DNA of 57,631 bases from Albidovulum sp. bin36 (GCA_002238565.1 MPMP01000023.1:1-57631), one strand, 5' to 3'; shown: positions 43,372 through 53,815, counted from the stretch's first letter. Made by a program: numbers and translations. The notes: generated by a model not told the origin, from the sequence alone.

Positions 43372-43997
43372 TCCGGAAAGTAGCGCCGTCTCGATTAGGC
43401 GTGGCCCAAAGTGGAATTGCCTTGATTTCGCGCGGGCGCGGGGCGACAATCGGATAGGAAGTGCCGCGAGGCGGCAATGCCCGGACGGCGCGATTCGTTT
43501 AGGAAGCTCGGTTGCGGAGAAATGGTTTTTCGTCGCCTTTTAACGCCAATGGACCTTGCGGACAGCGATGCCGACGCGGCGGCTTCGACGCGGCTTCGCT
43601 TGATCGGCTCTTCGGACGACCGTTCTTCAAGAAAGCATGGCGGCATTCGGCAGCGGTCGACGGCGACGATTGCCCGCACGTCCTCCGGACGGACAAGATT
43701 GCTGCTGTCCAATCCCGTCAACGCGAACCCGAATCATCGAGAGATTCTTGCCAAGAGCGCAGACAGGGTTGCTTTGCAAAACCTGATTTTGGATCCAGGC
43801 AAGCCGGCAAGGCTGAATTAGTCGACTTCGGCAGCCTGCGGCGGGAAATGAGCGACGGGCGACGCGGCGGCCGAGACCTCGGCTAGCGGCAAATAGCGCG
43901 GCTGCGAGCCCGGATAATTGAAGCATTAACTTTATGGCGCGGTTTTGCTATTGGCGAGCCGCCCGAAGTCATTCAATACGCGGAAATGTGAAGTTCA
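43372..43997. other. 626-base gap between tolC and valS
   Basis: Many alphaproteobacteria have popZ (DUF2497) here. I find no PopZ-like C-terminus. A plus-strand frame at 43477-43821 (114 codons) and overlapping frames on both strands lack family resemblance. The bases contain scattered repeats of arginine/serine codons in every frame, typical of non-coding GC-rich sequence. Confidence 0.4.
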
Positions 43998-46736
43998 ATG
44001 GAAAAAACATTCAACGCCAGCGAAACTGAAGCCCGAATTAATAGCAAATGGGAAGAGGCCGGCGCATTCGAAGCGGGAGCGAACGCGAAGCCGGGTTCAG
44101 ACACCTACTGCATCATGATCCCGCCGCCCAATGTAACGGGCTCGCTTCATATGGGCCATGCGTTCAACAATACGATTCAGGACATACTGATTCGCTGGCA
44201 CCGCATGCGCGGCTTCGATGTGCTATGGCAGCCGGGACAGGATCATGCGGGAATCGCAACGCAAATGGTTGTCGAGCGAATGCTGGCTGAAACTGGACAG
44301 CCTTCCCGCAGCGAACTCGGACGAGAAGAATTCCTGTCCAAGGTTTGGGAGTGGAAAGAGCAGTCGGGCGGTGCAATCATCAACCAGTTGAAGCGCCTTG
44401 GCGCCTCATGCGACTGGTCCCGCAATCGCTTTACGATGGACGATGGATTCCACGACGCGGTTCTGAAAGTTTTTGTCGATCTCTACAATAAGGGTTTGAT
44501 CTACCGCGGCAAAAGGCTGGTAAACTGGGACCCGCATTTTAGATCCGCGATTTCCGACCTTGAAGTGGAGCAAATCGAGGTCGATGGCAGTCTTTGGCAT
44601 TTCCGCTACGGGCTCGAAGGCGGCGCGTCCTACGAGCACCCGATCGCCGTCAACGACGACGATTCCGTCGAATGGGAAACTCGGGACTATCTCGTTGTAG
44701 CGACGACAAGGCCCGAGACGATGCTCGGCGATACCGCAGTTGCAGTGCACCCGGACGACGCCCGCTACGAGAGCCTTGTTGGAAAATCCGTGCGTTTGCC
44801 GCTTGCCGGCAGATCGATTCCAATTGTCGCCGACGAATACGCAGATCCTGAAAAAGGAACGGGAGCCGTCAAGATTACGCCCGCCCACGACTTTAACGAC
44901 TGGAGCGTCGGGCGGCGCGCCGGGCTGCCGGCCATCAACGTCATGGATAGCAAGGCATCTATGTTTCTCGAAGGCAACGAGGAATTCCTGGCCGGCTGCG
45001 ATCCCGATGCCGAGGCGATGCGGCTGCATGGAATGGACAGGTACGAGGCCAGAGAGAGAATTGTTGAACTAGCCGAATCTCAGGGATGGCTTGCCGGCAT
45101 TCAGGATGACAGGCACATGGTTCCCCATGGCGACCGGTCCAAAGTCGCGATCGAGCCGTACCTTACGGACCAGTGGTTTGTCGATGCCGCGAAGATCGTC
45201 AAGCCGGCGATCGAAGCCGTCTCGACGGGCCGGACAAGGATTCTCCCCGAACAGTATTCGGGAACCTATTTCCGGTGGCTGGAGAATATCGAGCCTTGGT
45301 GCATATCGAGGCAGCTGTGGTGGGGCCATCAAATCCCGGTTTGGTACGACGAGGACGGAAACCAGTACTGCGCGCCTTCGGAGGATGAAGCGATTGCCCT
45401 GTCGGGCGGTAAGCGGCTCGTTCGGGATCCGGATGTGCTCGACACCTGGTTTTCTTCCGGTCTATGGCCGATCGGAACATTGGGATGGCCGAACGACACG
45501 GCCGAGCTCAGGAAATATTTTCCGACAGACGTTTTGGTAACGGGTTTCGACATTATTTTCTTTTGGGTCGCCAGGATGATGATGATGCAGCTCTCGGTTG
45601 TCGGGGATATTCCGTTTCACACGGTCTACGTTCATGCGCTCGTGCTCGATTCAAAGGGCAAAAAGATGTCGAAGTCGCTGGGCAACGTTATCGACCCTCT
45701 CGAATTGATCGAAAGGTACGGAGCCGATTCCGTGCGCTTTACGCTGGCGTCCATGGCAGCGATGGGCCGCGACTTGAGACTGTCCGAACAACGCGTGGCC
45801 GGCTATCGAAACTTCGCGACCAAGATTTGGAATGCTGCGCGTTTCGCTTGGATGAACGGATGCGCGCGCGATGCGGACTTCGATCCTGCTTCAGTTCGGC
45901 ACGAAGTCAATAAATGGGCCGCGGGCGAAGCTGCGCGAACACTGGAGTCAGCGAACGCGGCGCTGGAATCATATCGGTTCAACGATGCCGCGAACTGCCT
46001 CTACGCCTTCGTTTGGGGAACTGTCTGCGACTGGTACGTCGAGTTCGCAAAGCCATTGATCGCTTCGGAAGATCGGCCAATAGCCGAAGAAACCAAGGCG
46101 TGCATGTCCTGGATGATCGACCAGTGCCTAATAATGCTTCATCCGTTCATGCCATTCGTAACCGAGGAGCTTTGGCAGCAGATTTCGCCGCGAGGCAACA
46201 TTCTTGCCCATCAGGACTGGCCGGAATACAGTGCGAGCGAGCTCGAGGATCGAACGGCATCGAAAGAAATCGGATGGGTAATCGCCCTAATCCAGGAAAT
46301 CCGTTCCGTCCGCGCGCAAATGAGAGTGCCTGCGGGCGCGGTTATTCCGATCCACTGCGCCTCGCTGGCAAGCGAACGGAAAGATGCGTACCAGCGCTCG
46401 GATCCGCTAATCAGGCGATTGGCCAGAGTCGGGAATCTGGAATATTCGGCGACCGATCCCAAGGATTCGATTACGGTCGCCGTGCAAGGAAGCGTATTCA
46501 ATCTCGCGCTTTCGGGCATTGTCGACATCGCCGCCGAAAGGTCGCGCCTGCAGAAATCACGCGACAGAATTCAAAATGAGATCAATGCTCTGAACGGACG
46601 ACTGGCGAATCCAAAATTCGTGTCCTCTGCGCCGGAAGAGGTCGTCGAGACCACTAGGGAGAAGCTCGCGGAAAAAAATGGCGAAGCGGGAATTATCGAC
46701 AAAGCGATAGAGCGCCTGGCCGGCGTGGCGCGATAG
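43998..46736 (+). CDS. valS: Valyl-tRNA synthetase
   Basis: A 912-residue class I aminoacyl-tRNA synthetase charging tRNA-Val. The HIGH box is [16 protein letters not shown], the KMSKS box [11 protein letters not shown]; the editing domain contains [17 protein letters not shown] and HDFNDW. The C-terminal coiled coil is present ([20 protein letters not shown]). Length and domain order are complete. The start ATG 43998 precedes [20 protein letters not shown], a normal beginning. Confidence 0.95.
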   Translation: MEKTFNASETEARINSKWEEAGAFEAGANAKPGSDTYCIMIPPPNVTGSLHMGHAFNNTIQDILIRWHRMRGFDVLWQPGQDHAGIATQMVVERMLAETGQPSRSELGREEFLSKVWEWKEQSGGAIINQLKRLGASCDWSRNRFTMDDGFHDAVLKVFVDLYNKGLIYRGKRLVNWDPHFRSAISDLEVEQIEVDGSLWHFRYGLEGGASYEHPIAVNDDDSVEWETRDYLVVATTRPETMLGDTAVAVHPDDARYESLVGKSVRLPLAGRSIPIVADEYADPEKGTGAVKITPAHDFNDWSVGRRAGLPAINVMDSKASMFLEGNEEFLAGCDPDAEAMRLHGMDRYEARERIVELAESQGWLAGIQDDRHMVPHGDRSKVAIEPYLTDQWFVDAAKIVKPAIEAVSTGRTRILPEQYSGTYFRWLENIEPWCISRQLWWGHQIPVWYDEDGNQYCAPSEDEAIALSGGKRLVRDPDVLDTWFSSGLWPIGTLGWPNDTAELRKYFPTDVLVTGFDIIFFWVARMMMMQLSVVGDIPFHTVYVHALVLDSKGKKMSKSLGNVIDPLELIERYGADSVRFTLASMAAMGRDLRLSEQRVAGYRNFATKIWNAARFAWMNGCARDADFDPASVRHEVNKWAAGEAARTLESANAALESYRFNDAANCLYAFVWGTVCDWYVEFAKPLIASEDRPIAEETKACMSWMIDQCLIMLHPFMPFVTEELWQQISPRGNILAHQDWPEYSASELEDRTASKEIGWVIALIQEIRSVRAQMRVPAGAVIPIHCASLASERKDAYQRSDPLIRRLARVGNLEYSATDPKDSITVAVQGSVFNLALSGIVDIAAERSRLQKSRDRIQNEINALNGRLANPKFVSSAPEEVVETTREKLAEKNGEAGIIDKAIERLAGVAR

Positions 46737-46968
46737 CGAATTGGGACTGCGATTCGAAATATTGGAATCCGGCGGACACGGATTTTTCCGTACGGCCGGC
46801 GAGCGCCTTGCGACGCGTCGAATCCATGTGCGGCCGCAATCCTGAGATAGGCGAAATGGACCAGTTCGAACGAGAATATGTTGAAGCCCGCTTCGCGGCG
46901 GCTCGACTCATTCGCGAGCCGGCGTCGCGCGCGGAGCCAATTTCTGCATTGGAACCCGATTTTGCGCG

Positions 46969-48774
46969 ATGCGCCTTCGGATTGCCGGAAACGGGGCCGC
47001 AGGCTTGAATACCGACATCGATTCCTATCCCTTTTCGCCCTACGAATTGGCGAAATGGTATGTCCGGACCTATCTGAAGCGCTATGCGGCTCACATTTTC
47101 GTCGCGTTTGTTTTCATGTCGGTGCAAGGAGGCACTCTTGGCCTTCTCAGCTACATGATCAAGCCCATGTTCGACGATGTATTCTCGTTGAAAAAGGTCG
47201 AACTGCTTCACTGGGTCGGATTGCTGGTGCTGTGCCTGTTCGTCATCCGCGGATTGGCAGGGTTCGTGCACAGGGTCATTACCGCTTGGGTCGGCGAGCG
47301 CGTACTGCTTTCGCTTCGGGACGATTTGATGCGCCATGTTCTTACCCTCGATTCCGTTTATTTCGATGACAACCCGCCGGGAAAGCTACTTGATCGGATT
47401 CTCGGCGACTCGATTGGATTGAATCACGCGTGGTTCGGAATTGTCTCGACCGGGATTCGCGACGGAATTTCCGTAATCGTGCTGTTCTGGGTAGCATTCT
47501 CCATCGACCCGCTTTGGACCGTCGTTGCCATCGCCGGCGCTCCTCTCTTGATTTTTCCGATTATCAAGGTGCACGGCTTCACGCGAAAATTTGCAAAGAC
47601 GCTGCGCGAGACTTCAGGCGAAATTGCTTTGAGGCTGGATGAAATCTTTCATGGCATAAACGCGATCAAGCTTAATCTGCACGAATCCCCGCAGATGGAC
47701 CGGTTCCTCGACAAGAGCAGGATTTATCGCCGGGCGGCCGTGCGAACCGTTGCCGGGCAGGCTAGTCTTCCCGCTTTGGTGGATGCCATCGCGGGACTAG
47801 GATTCCTGGGGATTCTAATGCTTGCGGGCCGCGACGTGATCGACGGAACTCGAACCGTCGGCGATTTCATGAGTTTCTTTACGGCCGTCGTACTTCTATT
47901 CGACCCGATTCGGCGTCTCGGCAGCGTAACGGGCGCCTGGCAGGTCGCGCGCGTATCGCTCGTCCGCCTGCACGAAGTCTTGAACAATCGACCGGCTATA
48001 GTTAACCCGATTCATCCCGAACCGCCGCCGGCGGATCTAGCCGGCTCCGATATCGTATTCGACGATGTAAGCTTTTCCTATGGCGGATTGGCCGTGCATA
48101 CGGGGCTTTCGTTTCGCGCGGAGGCTGGAAAGACGACAGCCTTGGTGGGCGTATCGGGTGCGGGCAAGACGACGGTTTTCAATTTGCTTACCCGGATTGT
48201 CGATCCCGATTCCGGCACGATATCTTTCGGCGGGCGAGATATCTCCTCGATGGACATAGCGACGCTCCGAGGTTGCTTTTCCGTCGTGTCCCAGGATTCC
48301 TGGCTGTTCGACGAATCGATCCGCGACAATATTCTTCTGGGCAAGCCGGATGCCACCGAAGCGGAACTGGAAAGGGCGGCGGAGGCCTCCTTGGTGCTCG
48401 AATTCACGGATAGCCTGCCCGAGGGCCTGGACACGCCTGCCGGCGTTAGAGGAGGCAACTTGTCCGGCGGTCAAAGGCAGCGCGTAGCAATAGCCAGGGC
48501 GCTCCTGCGAAACGCTCCGATCCTCTTGCTGGACGAGCCGACATCCGCGCTGGATTCTCAGTCCGAGGAGATCGTTCAGCAAGCGCTGTCGTCACTTATG
48601 AACGGAAAAACGATTCTGACTATTTCGCACAGGTTCGCCAACGTAAGAGACGCAGACAAAATTCTTGCACTTGACGGCGGCATCCTAGCCGAAGAAGGAA
48701 CGCACGAGGCGCTGGTCGTCCGCGGCGGCCTCTACGCGCGCCTGTGCGAAACCCAGTTTCTGGAAACGAGATAG
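46969..48774 (+). CDS. MsbA-like ABC exporter (permease-ATPase)
   Basis: A 601-residue half-transporter with six N-terminal membrane helices and a C-terminal ATPase. The nucleotide-binding domain has Walker A GVSGAGKTTVFNLLTRI, signature LSGGQRQRVAIARALL, Walker B ILLLDEPTSALDSQ and the switch His in TISHRFANV. The membrane part (GLLSYMIKPMFDDVFSLK, YFDDNPPGKLLDRI) resembles MsbA and related lipid A or polysaccharide-lipid flippases. It would act as a homodimer in the inner membrane. It is convergent with the glycosyltransferase, four bases apart. Confidence 0.88.
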   Translation: MRLRIAGNGAAGLNTDIDSYPFSPYELAKWYVRTYLKRYAAHIFVAFVFMSVQGGTLGLLSYMIKPMFDDVFSLKKVELLHWVGLLVLCLFVIRGLAGFVHRVITAWVGERVLLSLRDDLMRHVLTLDSVYFDDNPPGKLLDRILGDSIGLNHAWFGIVSTGIRDGISVIVLFWVAFSIDPLWTVVAIAGAPLLIFPIIKVHGFTRKFAKTLRETSGEIALRLDEIFHGINAIKLNLHESPQMDRFLDKSRIYRRAAVRTVAGQASLPALVDAIAGLGFLGILMLAGRDVIDGTRTVGDFMSFFTAVVLLFDPIRRLGSVTGAWQVARVSLVRLHEVLNNRPAIVNPIHPEPPPADLAGSDIVFDDVSFSYGGLAVHTGLSFRAEAGKTTALVGVSGAGKTTVFNLLTRIVDPDSGTISFGGRDISSMDIATLRGCFSVVSQDSWLFDESIRDNILLGKPDATEAELERAAEASLVLEFTDSLPEGLDTPAGVRGGNLSGGQRQRVAIARALLRNAPILLLDEPTSALDSQSEEIVQQALSSLMNGKTILTISHRFANVRDADKILALDGGILAEEGTHEALVVRGGLYARLCETQFLETR

Positions 48775-48778
48775 GCGA

Positions 48779-49546
48779 CTATCGGCGACTGTATTTTTCC
48801 GATATGCTTTCCGGCTTTGCGCCAAGCTGATGCCTTGCGAAGAGAGCGAGGTTGCCCAGCCCGTGCCGCAGCCATCCTCGCTCCTCGTATCGCGAGGCGT
48901 CGGTGCTGGCTTTGCAATTGAGCATTAGCATTCGACCCTTCAGGCGCTTTGCAACGGCGACATCCTCCATGACAGGAATTCGAGGAAATCCGCCTATCGA
49001 ATCGTAAAGCTCCCTGGATAGCAGCAGGCCCTGATCGCCGTACGGCAGGTCGAACACTCGCGATCTGAAATTCGCCCATGCCGCCACCGCTCTGGCCGCG
49101 CTACTGTTCGAATCGAATTCGAGCTTGAAATACGCCGCTTTTTCAGGCGAACCCTCCATGTGCGCGGCGACTTCCGATGTCCAGCCGGGCGAAAGACGGG
49201 TATCGGCGTGCAAGAAAAGCAGCCAGTCGCCCTTCGCGGCGGCGGCTCCCGCGGCTAGCTGCGTTCCTCGTCCCGCCTCGCTCCTGACGAGCACGGCTCC
49301 GACTTCGTCGGCAATTTCGGCGATCGCGTCCCGAGATCCGCCGTCGCAAATAACCAAATCCCGGATCAGTCCGATATCCAGGCCCTCGTAAAGGCTGGCG
49401 AGCGTTCCGCCGATCAGGCTGGCGGCGTTTCTCGTCGGGACGACGACTGAAATAGGCGCGTTCAATTTACAATCGCATGAATTGCGGCCCGGTTCGCCGG
49501 GGCGCTGCCGAAACAATCCGGCATTCGGGCCTGCTATCGGCAACAC
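48779..49546 (-). CDS. Glycosyltransferase family 2, TIGR04283 type
   Basis: A 255-codon frame with a GT-A fold. ISVVVPTRNAASLIGGTLAS and VICDGGSRDAIAEIAD bind the nucleotide sugar; LLFLHADTRLSPGW carries the DxD-like motif. The end (DLPYGDQGLLLSRELYDSIG, IPVMEDVAVAKRLKG) is the mark of the TIGR04283 group. The core begins at NAPISVVVPT, directly after a TTG at about 49465, so the true start may be there rather than ATG 49546, which would add 27 atypical residues. It is last in a five-gene minus-strand operon. The acceptor is unknown. Confidence 0.82.
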   Translation of the reverse strand: MLPIAGPNAGLFRQRPGEPGRNSCDCKLNAPISVVVPTRNAASLIGGTLASLYEGLDIGLIRDLVICDGGSRDAIAEIADEVGAVLVRSEAGRGTQLAAGAAAAKGDWLLFLHADTRLSPGWTSEVAAHMEGSPEKAAYFKLEFDSNSSAARAVAAWANFRSRVFDLPYGDQGLLLSRELYDSIGGFPRIPVMEDVAVAKRLKGRMLMLNCKASTDASRYEERGWLRHGLGNLALFARHQLGAKPESISEKYSRR

Positions 49547-49548
49547 TG

Positions 49549-50358
49549 CTAAACGGACGCATTTTCGAGCGCTCCGCCAACGCGAAAAGGAGAAATCCGC
49601 CTAGCCAGCCCGGTGGCGTTATCCGTTTCAAGGAATACGCCGGACATCGTTGGATCGCCGGTGGCGGGCTGCATTCGCTTTCCCGGCATGCCCGACACGA
49701 ATCTCTGGAGCGGTTCCGCCGCGTTCATGCCTATTATGGAATTGTAGTCGCCGCACATGCCGACATCGGAAATGAACGCGGTTCCCTTTTCCAAGATTCT
49801 CGCGTCCGAAGTCGGAACATGGGTATGCGTTCCCGCGACGATCGAGGCCCGTCCGTCGCAAAAAATTCCAATGGCCGCCTTCTCGGATGTAGCTTCGGCG
49901 TGAATTTCCACGATGGACGCATCCACCGACGCGCCGAGACGATATTGATCAAGTATCGAGCCGATCAGTTCGAACGGGTCGTCGAACGGCCGATTCATAA
50001 ACACTCGCCCCAGCGCGACCGCGACAAGAACCTTTCTGCCGCCGGTCCGGAATACTCTGGCACCCGGAGCGGGCTGCTTCTTGGCATAGTTCAGAGGAAG
50101 AACGATACGCGGCTCCCTTGACACGAATTCAATCATGTCTCGCTGGTCGAACGCATGATCCCCGAGCGTGATGCAATCGGCTCCGCCTGCCAGGATCGCC
50201 TTGGCGTGCGCAGGCGACAGCCCTAGCCCGCTAGTGGCGTTTTCGCAGTTCACGGCAACGAAATCGAGATTCAGCTCGATGCGCAGCTTCGGAAGCCTTT
50301 CAATCACCGCGCTGCGCCCCGACCTGCCGACGACATCGCCTAGGAAAAGAATTCGCAT
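49549..50358 (-). CDS. ymdB: YmdB-family metallophosphoesterase (TIGR00282)
   Basis: A 269-residue calcineurin-like phosphoesterase that hydrolyses 2',3'-cyclic nucleotides in Bacillus. Metal-binding motifs are FLGDVVGRSGR, VAVNCENATSG, ITLGDHAFD and VAGTHTHVPTSDARIL. The start at ATG 50358 (MRILFLGDVV) is clear; the upstream frame overlaps the cyclo-ligase gene in the wrong frame. It is five bases after that gene, and the pair is often neighbouring in alphaproteobacteria. Confidence 0.9.
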   Translation of the reverse strand: MRILFLGDVVGRSGRSAVIERLPKLRIELNLDFVAVNCENATSGLGLSPAHAKAILAGGADCITLGDHAFDQRDMIEFVSREPRIVLPLNYAKKQPAPGARVFRTGGRKVLVAVALGRVFMNRPFDDPFELIGSILDQYRLGASVDASIVEIHAEATSEKAAIGIFCDGRASIVAGTHTHVPTSDARILEKGTAFISDVGMCGDYNSIIGMNAAEPLQRFVSGMPGKRMQPATGDPTMSGVFLETDNATGLARRISPFRVGGALENASV

Positions 50359-50363
50359 CGAAT

Positions 50364-51011
50364 TTACCCTTTCGGTCCGTCTTGCTCCGACCGTCGGCGA
50401 TTGTCGAATCGGATAACTTCGTCTTGGGTGGCGACGGCATCTAGGCGGCGGTCGCCGGCGGCGCTGGGAATGTTGTCGAATTCCTGTTCGGCAAATGCCA
50501 TGCCGACAGTCAGGACGCCGTTTCCTGCATTCAGTTCGGCGATGGTTCGGTCGTAGAATCCGCCGCCGTAGCCGAGGCGATTGCCGCGGCGGTCGAAAGC
50601 CAGGAGGGGAACGATCAAGAGATCCGGGCTCAGCCACTCTCCCCGCGCCGGGACCGACGTTCCGAACGCGCTCGGCTCCAAGTTCGTGCCGGGCCGCCAT
50701 TCTCGAAAGCGCAAAGGCAACTCGGAACCGACAACGACAGGCAGGCAAATGCGTTTTCCGAGACGATAAAGCTCATGCATCGCGTTCAGCGGTGAAATCT
50801 CAGATTTAATCGGCAAATATGCCGATAAGACAGCAACGCCGGGCGTGCCGCGAACGTGATCGATCAGGAATTCGCACGCTCGGCTACTCTTGCATTGCGA
50901 GAATGCCGCTCGGCGGCGGGACGACGCGTCGGCCCGGGCCGCCTGCTTGGCTCGAGTCGTATCGCAGCCGTTTTTAACATTCGATTCGGCGACTGGCATT
51001 GGTTTGCGCAT
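50364..51011 (-). CDS. 5-formyltetrahydrofolate cyclo-ligase
   Basis: A 215-residue enzyme converting 5-formyl-THF to 5,10-methenyl-THF with ATP. The family signature GNRLGYGGGFYDRTIAEL is intact, as are VAVLSAYLPIKSEISPL and the basic N-terminal helix. The N-terminal 25 residues are longer than usual, so a later start is possible. It lies 18 bases after the oxidoreductase gene and upstream of ymdB in the same operon. The tandem cyclase in the operon releases formate in one proposed reaction, which would connect to one-carbon metabolism, but this is inference. Confidence 0.9.
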   Translation of the reverse strand: MRKPMPVAESNVKNGCDTTRAKQAARADASSRRRAAFSQCKSSRACEFLIDHVRGTPGVAVLSAYLPIKSEISPLNAMHELYRLGKRICLPVVVGSELPLRFREWRPGTNLEPSAFGTSVPARGEWLSPDLLIVPLLAFDRRGNRLGYGGGFYDRTIAELNAGNGVLTVGMAFAEQEFDNIPSAAGDRRLDAVATQDEVIRFDNRRRSEQDGPKG

Positions 51012-51029
51012 CCTAGCGGGCCGATCGGG

Positions 51030-52607
51030 TCAGGCGCCGAGCGTCTTCGCGAGATTATAGCCGGACCCGCCCGACAGTCCCGGACCCGGATGAGTCGATG
51101 CTCCGATATGAAATAGCCTCTTTACCGGAGTCGAAGCACCGCCCGAATTCGCGAAAGGCCTCCAGAATAGCAACTGGTCGACAGTGCAGGCGCCTCCATA
51201 GGGATCTCCTCCAACCAGATTTGCATTTAGCGCTTCGAGGTCGGCGGGCGAGTAGGCCCGCCGCGCGAGCGAAATCTCTTGAAAGTTCTCGATTCGCTCC
51301 GCAAGAATAGATTCAATTCTATCGGCGAATGCTTCCCTGGTTTCCTGCGTCCAGCGCGAGCCGGTCTTAATCCGTCCCGCGGCGTCGCCTTTGATAACCC
51401 GCGGCGCGTCGGGAACCTGAATCCAGAGGACGGCCTTGCCCGGCGGGCAGCGCGACTCGTCGAGCGCATGCGGCTGGCCGACGCACAGGGTCGGAGACGC
51501 GGGCAGCATGCCGCGCTCCGCCTCATTGCAGGATTTGGAAACCGAATCTATGCCGTCGGCAAGATGAATTAGGGCGACGTCCTGTAGGCTCCCGGCCTTC
51601 CAGGCGGGAGGAGCATTGAGAGCGTAGTGCAGCTGGAAATTTCCTCGGCCATGCCTGAATGACGATGCCATGCCATGCTCGTCAAAAGAATGCTCCTTCA
51701 GGAGCCTGCCGTAAAGCTGTCCCGGCGCCACTGAACAGATAACCGACTTGGCAGCGTTGAAAACGCCGCCGGAGGCGGTTTCCACGCCGGTCGCACGGCC
51801 GCGTTTTACGATAACGCGCCGGGCGTCTTCGCCTCTGAAGATTTTTCCGCCGCGTTCGGCGATCAACGATTCGAATGCGCGTACCGCGGATTCCGCCCCG
51901 CCCTTGGCGACCGGCGCTCCCGCCGCTTCAAGAGCGAAAGCGATGACCTTGCCCATTTGGCCGCCGAAAGTGGACTCCGGAGTTAGCCCGGCATGCAGAA
52001 CCCATGGCGCCCAGAGCGCCTGGACAAGCTCGGAACGGTACGAGGATTCGAGCCAGCCTCGAGCTGGAGCAAGCGAACTGCCTGCCCATGAGGACAATCC
52101 CTTGACGCTGCGCTTGAAAGCTTCTCTGGCGAATCTGCGCATGCCTTTGGCACTGCGGATTTCGCCGCCGAGCACAGAAAAAAGAAAATCCGCGTTCGCT
52201 TCCAACTCGCCCATGTCGGCAAGATGCCGATCGCCGTCGCCCTTGCTCAGCAAATCGAACGATGCGGCGTTGGCTTTCCTGTCCGTGCTGAAAACCAGGT
52301 GCGAGCCGTCGCTTCGGACAACCGCCGTCGGATAAGGCGAATGGCAGAATTCCAGGCCGTGGCGAGCAAGGTCGCCGCCCAGCTCGGCGAAGGCGGGCGA
52401 AGTTAAAAACAGCACGAATGTCGCCGCCATTACGTCGTGCCTATAGCCGGGAAGAGTTATTTCGGCGGTGTGCATGCAGCCGCCAAGACGGCGCTCCCTC
52501 TCAAGCAGCGCGACGGAGTCGCCCTTTCCGGCGAGCATCGCCGCGGCAACCAGCGAATTAATGCCGCCGCCGACGACGACATGGTCGCTGGAGTGGATTG
52601 TCTGCAA
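51030..52607 (-). CDS. FAD-dependent oxidoreductase, phytoene desaturase/PYROXD2-like
   Basis: A 525-residue flavoprotein. The dinucleotide-binding motif is VVVGGGINSLVAAAMLAGKG, followed by SVALLERERRLGGCMHTAEI. The C-terminal FAD motif is FHIGASTHPGPGLSGGSGYN. The CrtI/PYROXD2 group includes carotenoid desaturases and poorly understood amine or lipid oxidases. No other carotenoid gene is nearby, so a PYROXD2-type role is likelier. Its start lies five bases after the cyclase stop, suggesting that they work on the same compound. Confidence 0.82.
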   Translation of the reverse strand: MQTIHSSDHVVVGGGINSLVAAAMLAGKGDSVALLERERRLGGCMHTAEITLPGYRHDVMAATFVLFLTSPAFAELGGDLARHGLEFCHSPYPTAVVRSDGSHLVFSTDRKANAASFDLLSKGDGDRHLADMGELEANADFLFSVLGGEIRSAKGMRRFAREAFKRSVKGLSSWAGSSLAPARGWLESSYRSELVQALWAPWVLHAGLTPESTFGGQMGKVIAFALEAAGAPVAKGGAESAVRAFESLIAERGGKIFRGEDARRVIVKRGRATGVETASGGVFNAAKSVICSVAPGQLYGRLLKEHSFDEHGMASSFRHGRGNFQLHYALNAPPAWKAGSLQDVALIHLADGIDSVSKSCNEAERGMLPASPTLCVGQPHALDESRCPPGKAVLWIQVPDAPRVIKGDAAGRIKTGSRWTQETREAFADRIESILAERIENFQEISLARRAYSPADLEALNANLVGGDPYGGACTVDQLLFWRPFANSGGASTPVKRLFHIGASTHPGPGLSGGSGYNLAKTLGA

Positions 52608-52612
52608 TTTCG

Positions 52613-53404
52613 CTAGCTGCGGGCGACGAGGGCAAGCGCGCGGACGGGGCTGCCCGTGCCACGCACGATCTTAAGAGGCGCCGCGAAAAGGATTGCGCCC
52701 TTGGCCGGCAGTCGATCCAGGTGCGCGAGGCTCGCCAACCCGTACCTGTTGGCGCCGTGCAGCAGATTATGCGCTGGAAACGGCGGATTCATTCCGCCGG
52801 CGCACCCGGCGTCGGTTCCGATGCATTCGTTGCCCCATCCGATCGCTCCCTTTGAAAGGATGTATTCGATGCAGCCCGCATCCGGCCCGGGAGAATGCGG
52901 GCCGTCGGCTCCGGCATTCAGAAACAGCGCCTCGTCGTGGTTGCGCTTGTACCAATCGCTGCGCATCACGACCCATTCGCCTTCGGCGATCTCGCCATGC
53001 TTCGCTTCCCACTCTCGCACGGCGTCCGCGGTCAATAGAAAGTCGGGATTCTCCGCCACCTGAGCCGAGCAGTCTATGACATTGACCGGCCCGGCAAAAT
53101 TCCGGGGAGGAATCGAATCCGTAAAGCCGTCTTCGAAGTCCTTGCCCGTGATCCAATGGTGCGGCGCATCGAAGTGGGTCCCCGAGTGCTCGCCAAGCAC
53201 CAGCCAATTCCATGCAAAAAATGGACCGTCCTCGTCGTACTCCGAAATTTTGTGAATTTCTATTTTCGGCGTGTTTTTTGCGAAATCCGGCGGCAACTGC
53301 AGAATCGGAGTGTTCGGCCCGAGAGTCCCCGACAGGTCTACAACTTCGATTTTCCCGGACAAGAGCATCTCGCCGAGATTCTGGAGCGTGCTGGCTGCTG
53401 ACAT
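52613..53404 (-). CDS. Cyclase family protein (kynurenine-formamidase-like), core-block copy
   Basis: A 263-residue metallohydrolase. The motif GEHSGTHFDAPHHW supplies the His/Asp ligands; PHSPGPDAGCIEYILSKGAI and GTDAGCAGGMNPPFPAHNLL are shared. It aligns end to end, about 60 percent identical by eye, with residues 395-661 of the fusion at 1508-3493. The alignment supports ATG 53404 (SAASTLQNLGEMLLSG) over the open ATG 53434. Codon use is that of the core block. It opens a five-gene operon. The compound could be N-formylkynurenine or another carboxamide/lactone. Confidence 0.85.
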   Translation of the reverse strand: MSAASTLQNLGEMLLSGKIEVVDLSGTLGPNTPILQLPPDFAKNTPKIEIHKISEYDEDGPFFAWNWLVLGEHSGTHFDAPHHWITGKDFEDGFTDSIPPRNFAGPVNVIDCSAQVAENPDFLLTADAVREWEAKHGEIAEGEWVVMRSDWYKRNHDEALFLNAGADGPHSPGPDAGCIEYILSKGAIGWGNECIGTDAGCAGGMNPPFPAHNLLHGANRYGLASLAHLDRLPAKGAILFAAPLKIVRGTGSPVRALALVARS

Positions 53405-53599
53405 TGATTCGCCTTTCCAATCCTTCGATTCCATTTGGCCGCCTACGTTCGCCGGCCGCGTCCTATTGCCCGACTTGTTCCGCCCGGGCTATCCGACCGG
53501 GTATCGGAATTAATCGCAAGCTCTCGCCCCAGTTGCGCCCTTTGGCGTTAATTGAAAGCATTGTTCAGCGGTTTTACCGCCAATGAGGCACCCGCCGAT

Positions 53600-53815
53600 T
53601 CAAGCCCCGGCTCTTTCGGAGCGACGGAAGTTCTGCACGGGAACATCGCAAAAGTCAATTGAAACGATTGCCCGCAACGCAGGCATCAAGCCGCCGAGCG
53701 ATTCCAATGCCATTGGCTTGCCGGCTTCCTGAAGCAGCGCCAGATCGATGTCCAAATCAAGCAGCTGTCGCCATGATTCGTGCTTGTGAGCCATGTTCCA
53801 GGAAATGATCTTCAT
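53600..53815 (-). pseudogene. Endonuclease/exonuclease/phosphatase-family protein, truncated
   Basis: From ATG 53815 the frame reads MKIISWNMAHKHESWRQLLD, LDIDLALLQEAGKP, the N-terminal strand-helix-strand with the WN and Q-E metal residues of the EEP superfamily. It then diverges and stops at 53600 after 71 residues instead of about 250-300. It begins the debris zone right of the core block. Confidence 0.55.

Noticed and set aside
43477..43821. 114-codon plus ORF as a possible PopZ
   Set aside because: No PopZ N- or C-terminal motif; overlapping frames on both strands are equally open.
46808..47008. 66-codon ORF before the ABC exporter
   Set aside because: No family resemblance and it overlaps the exporter start.
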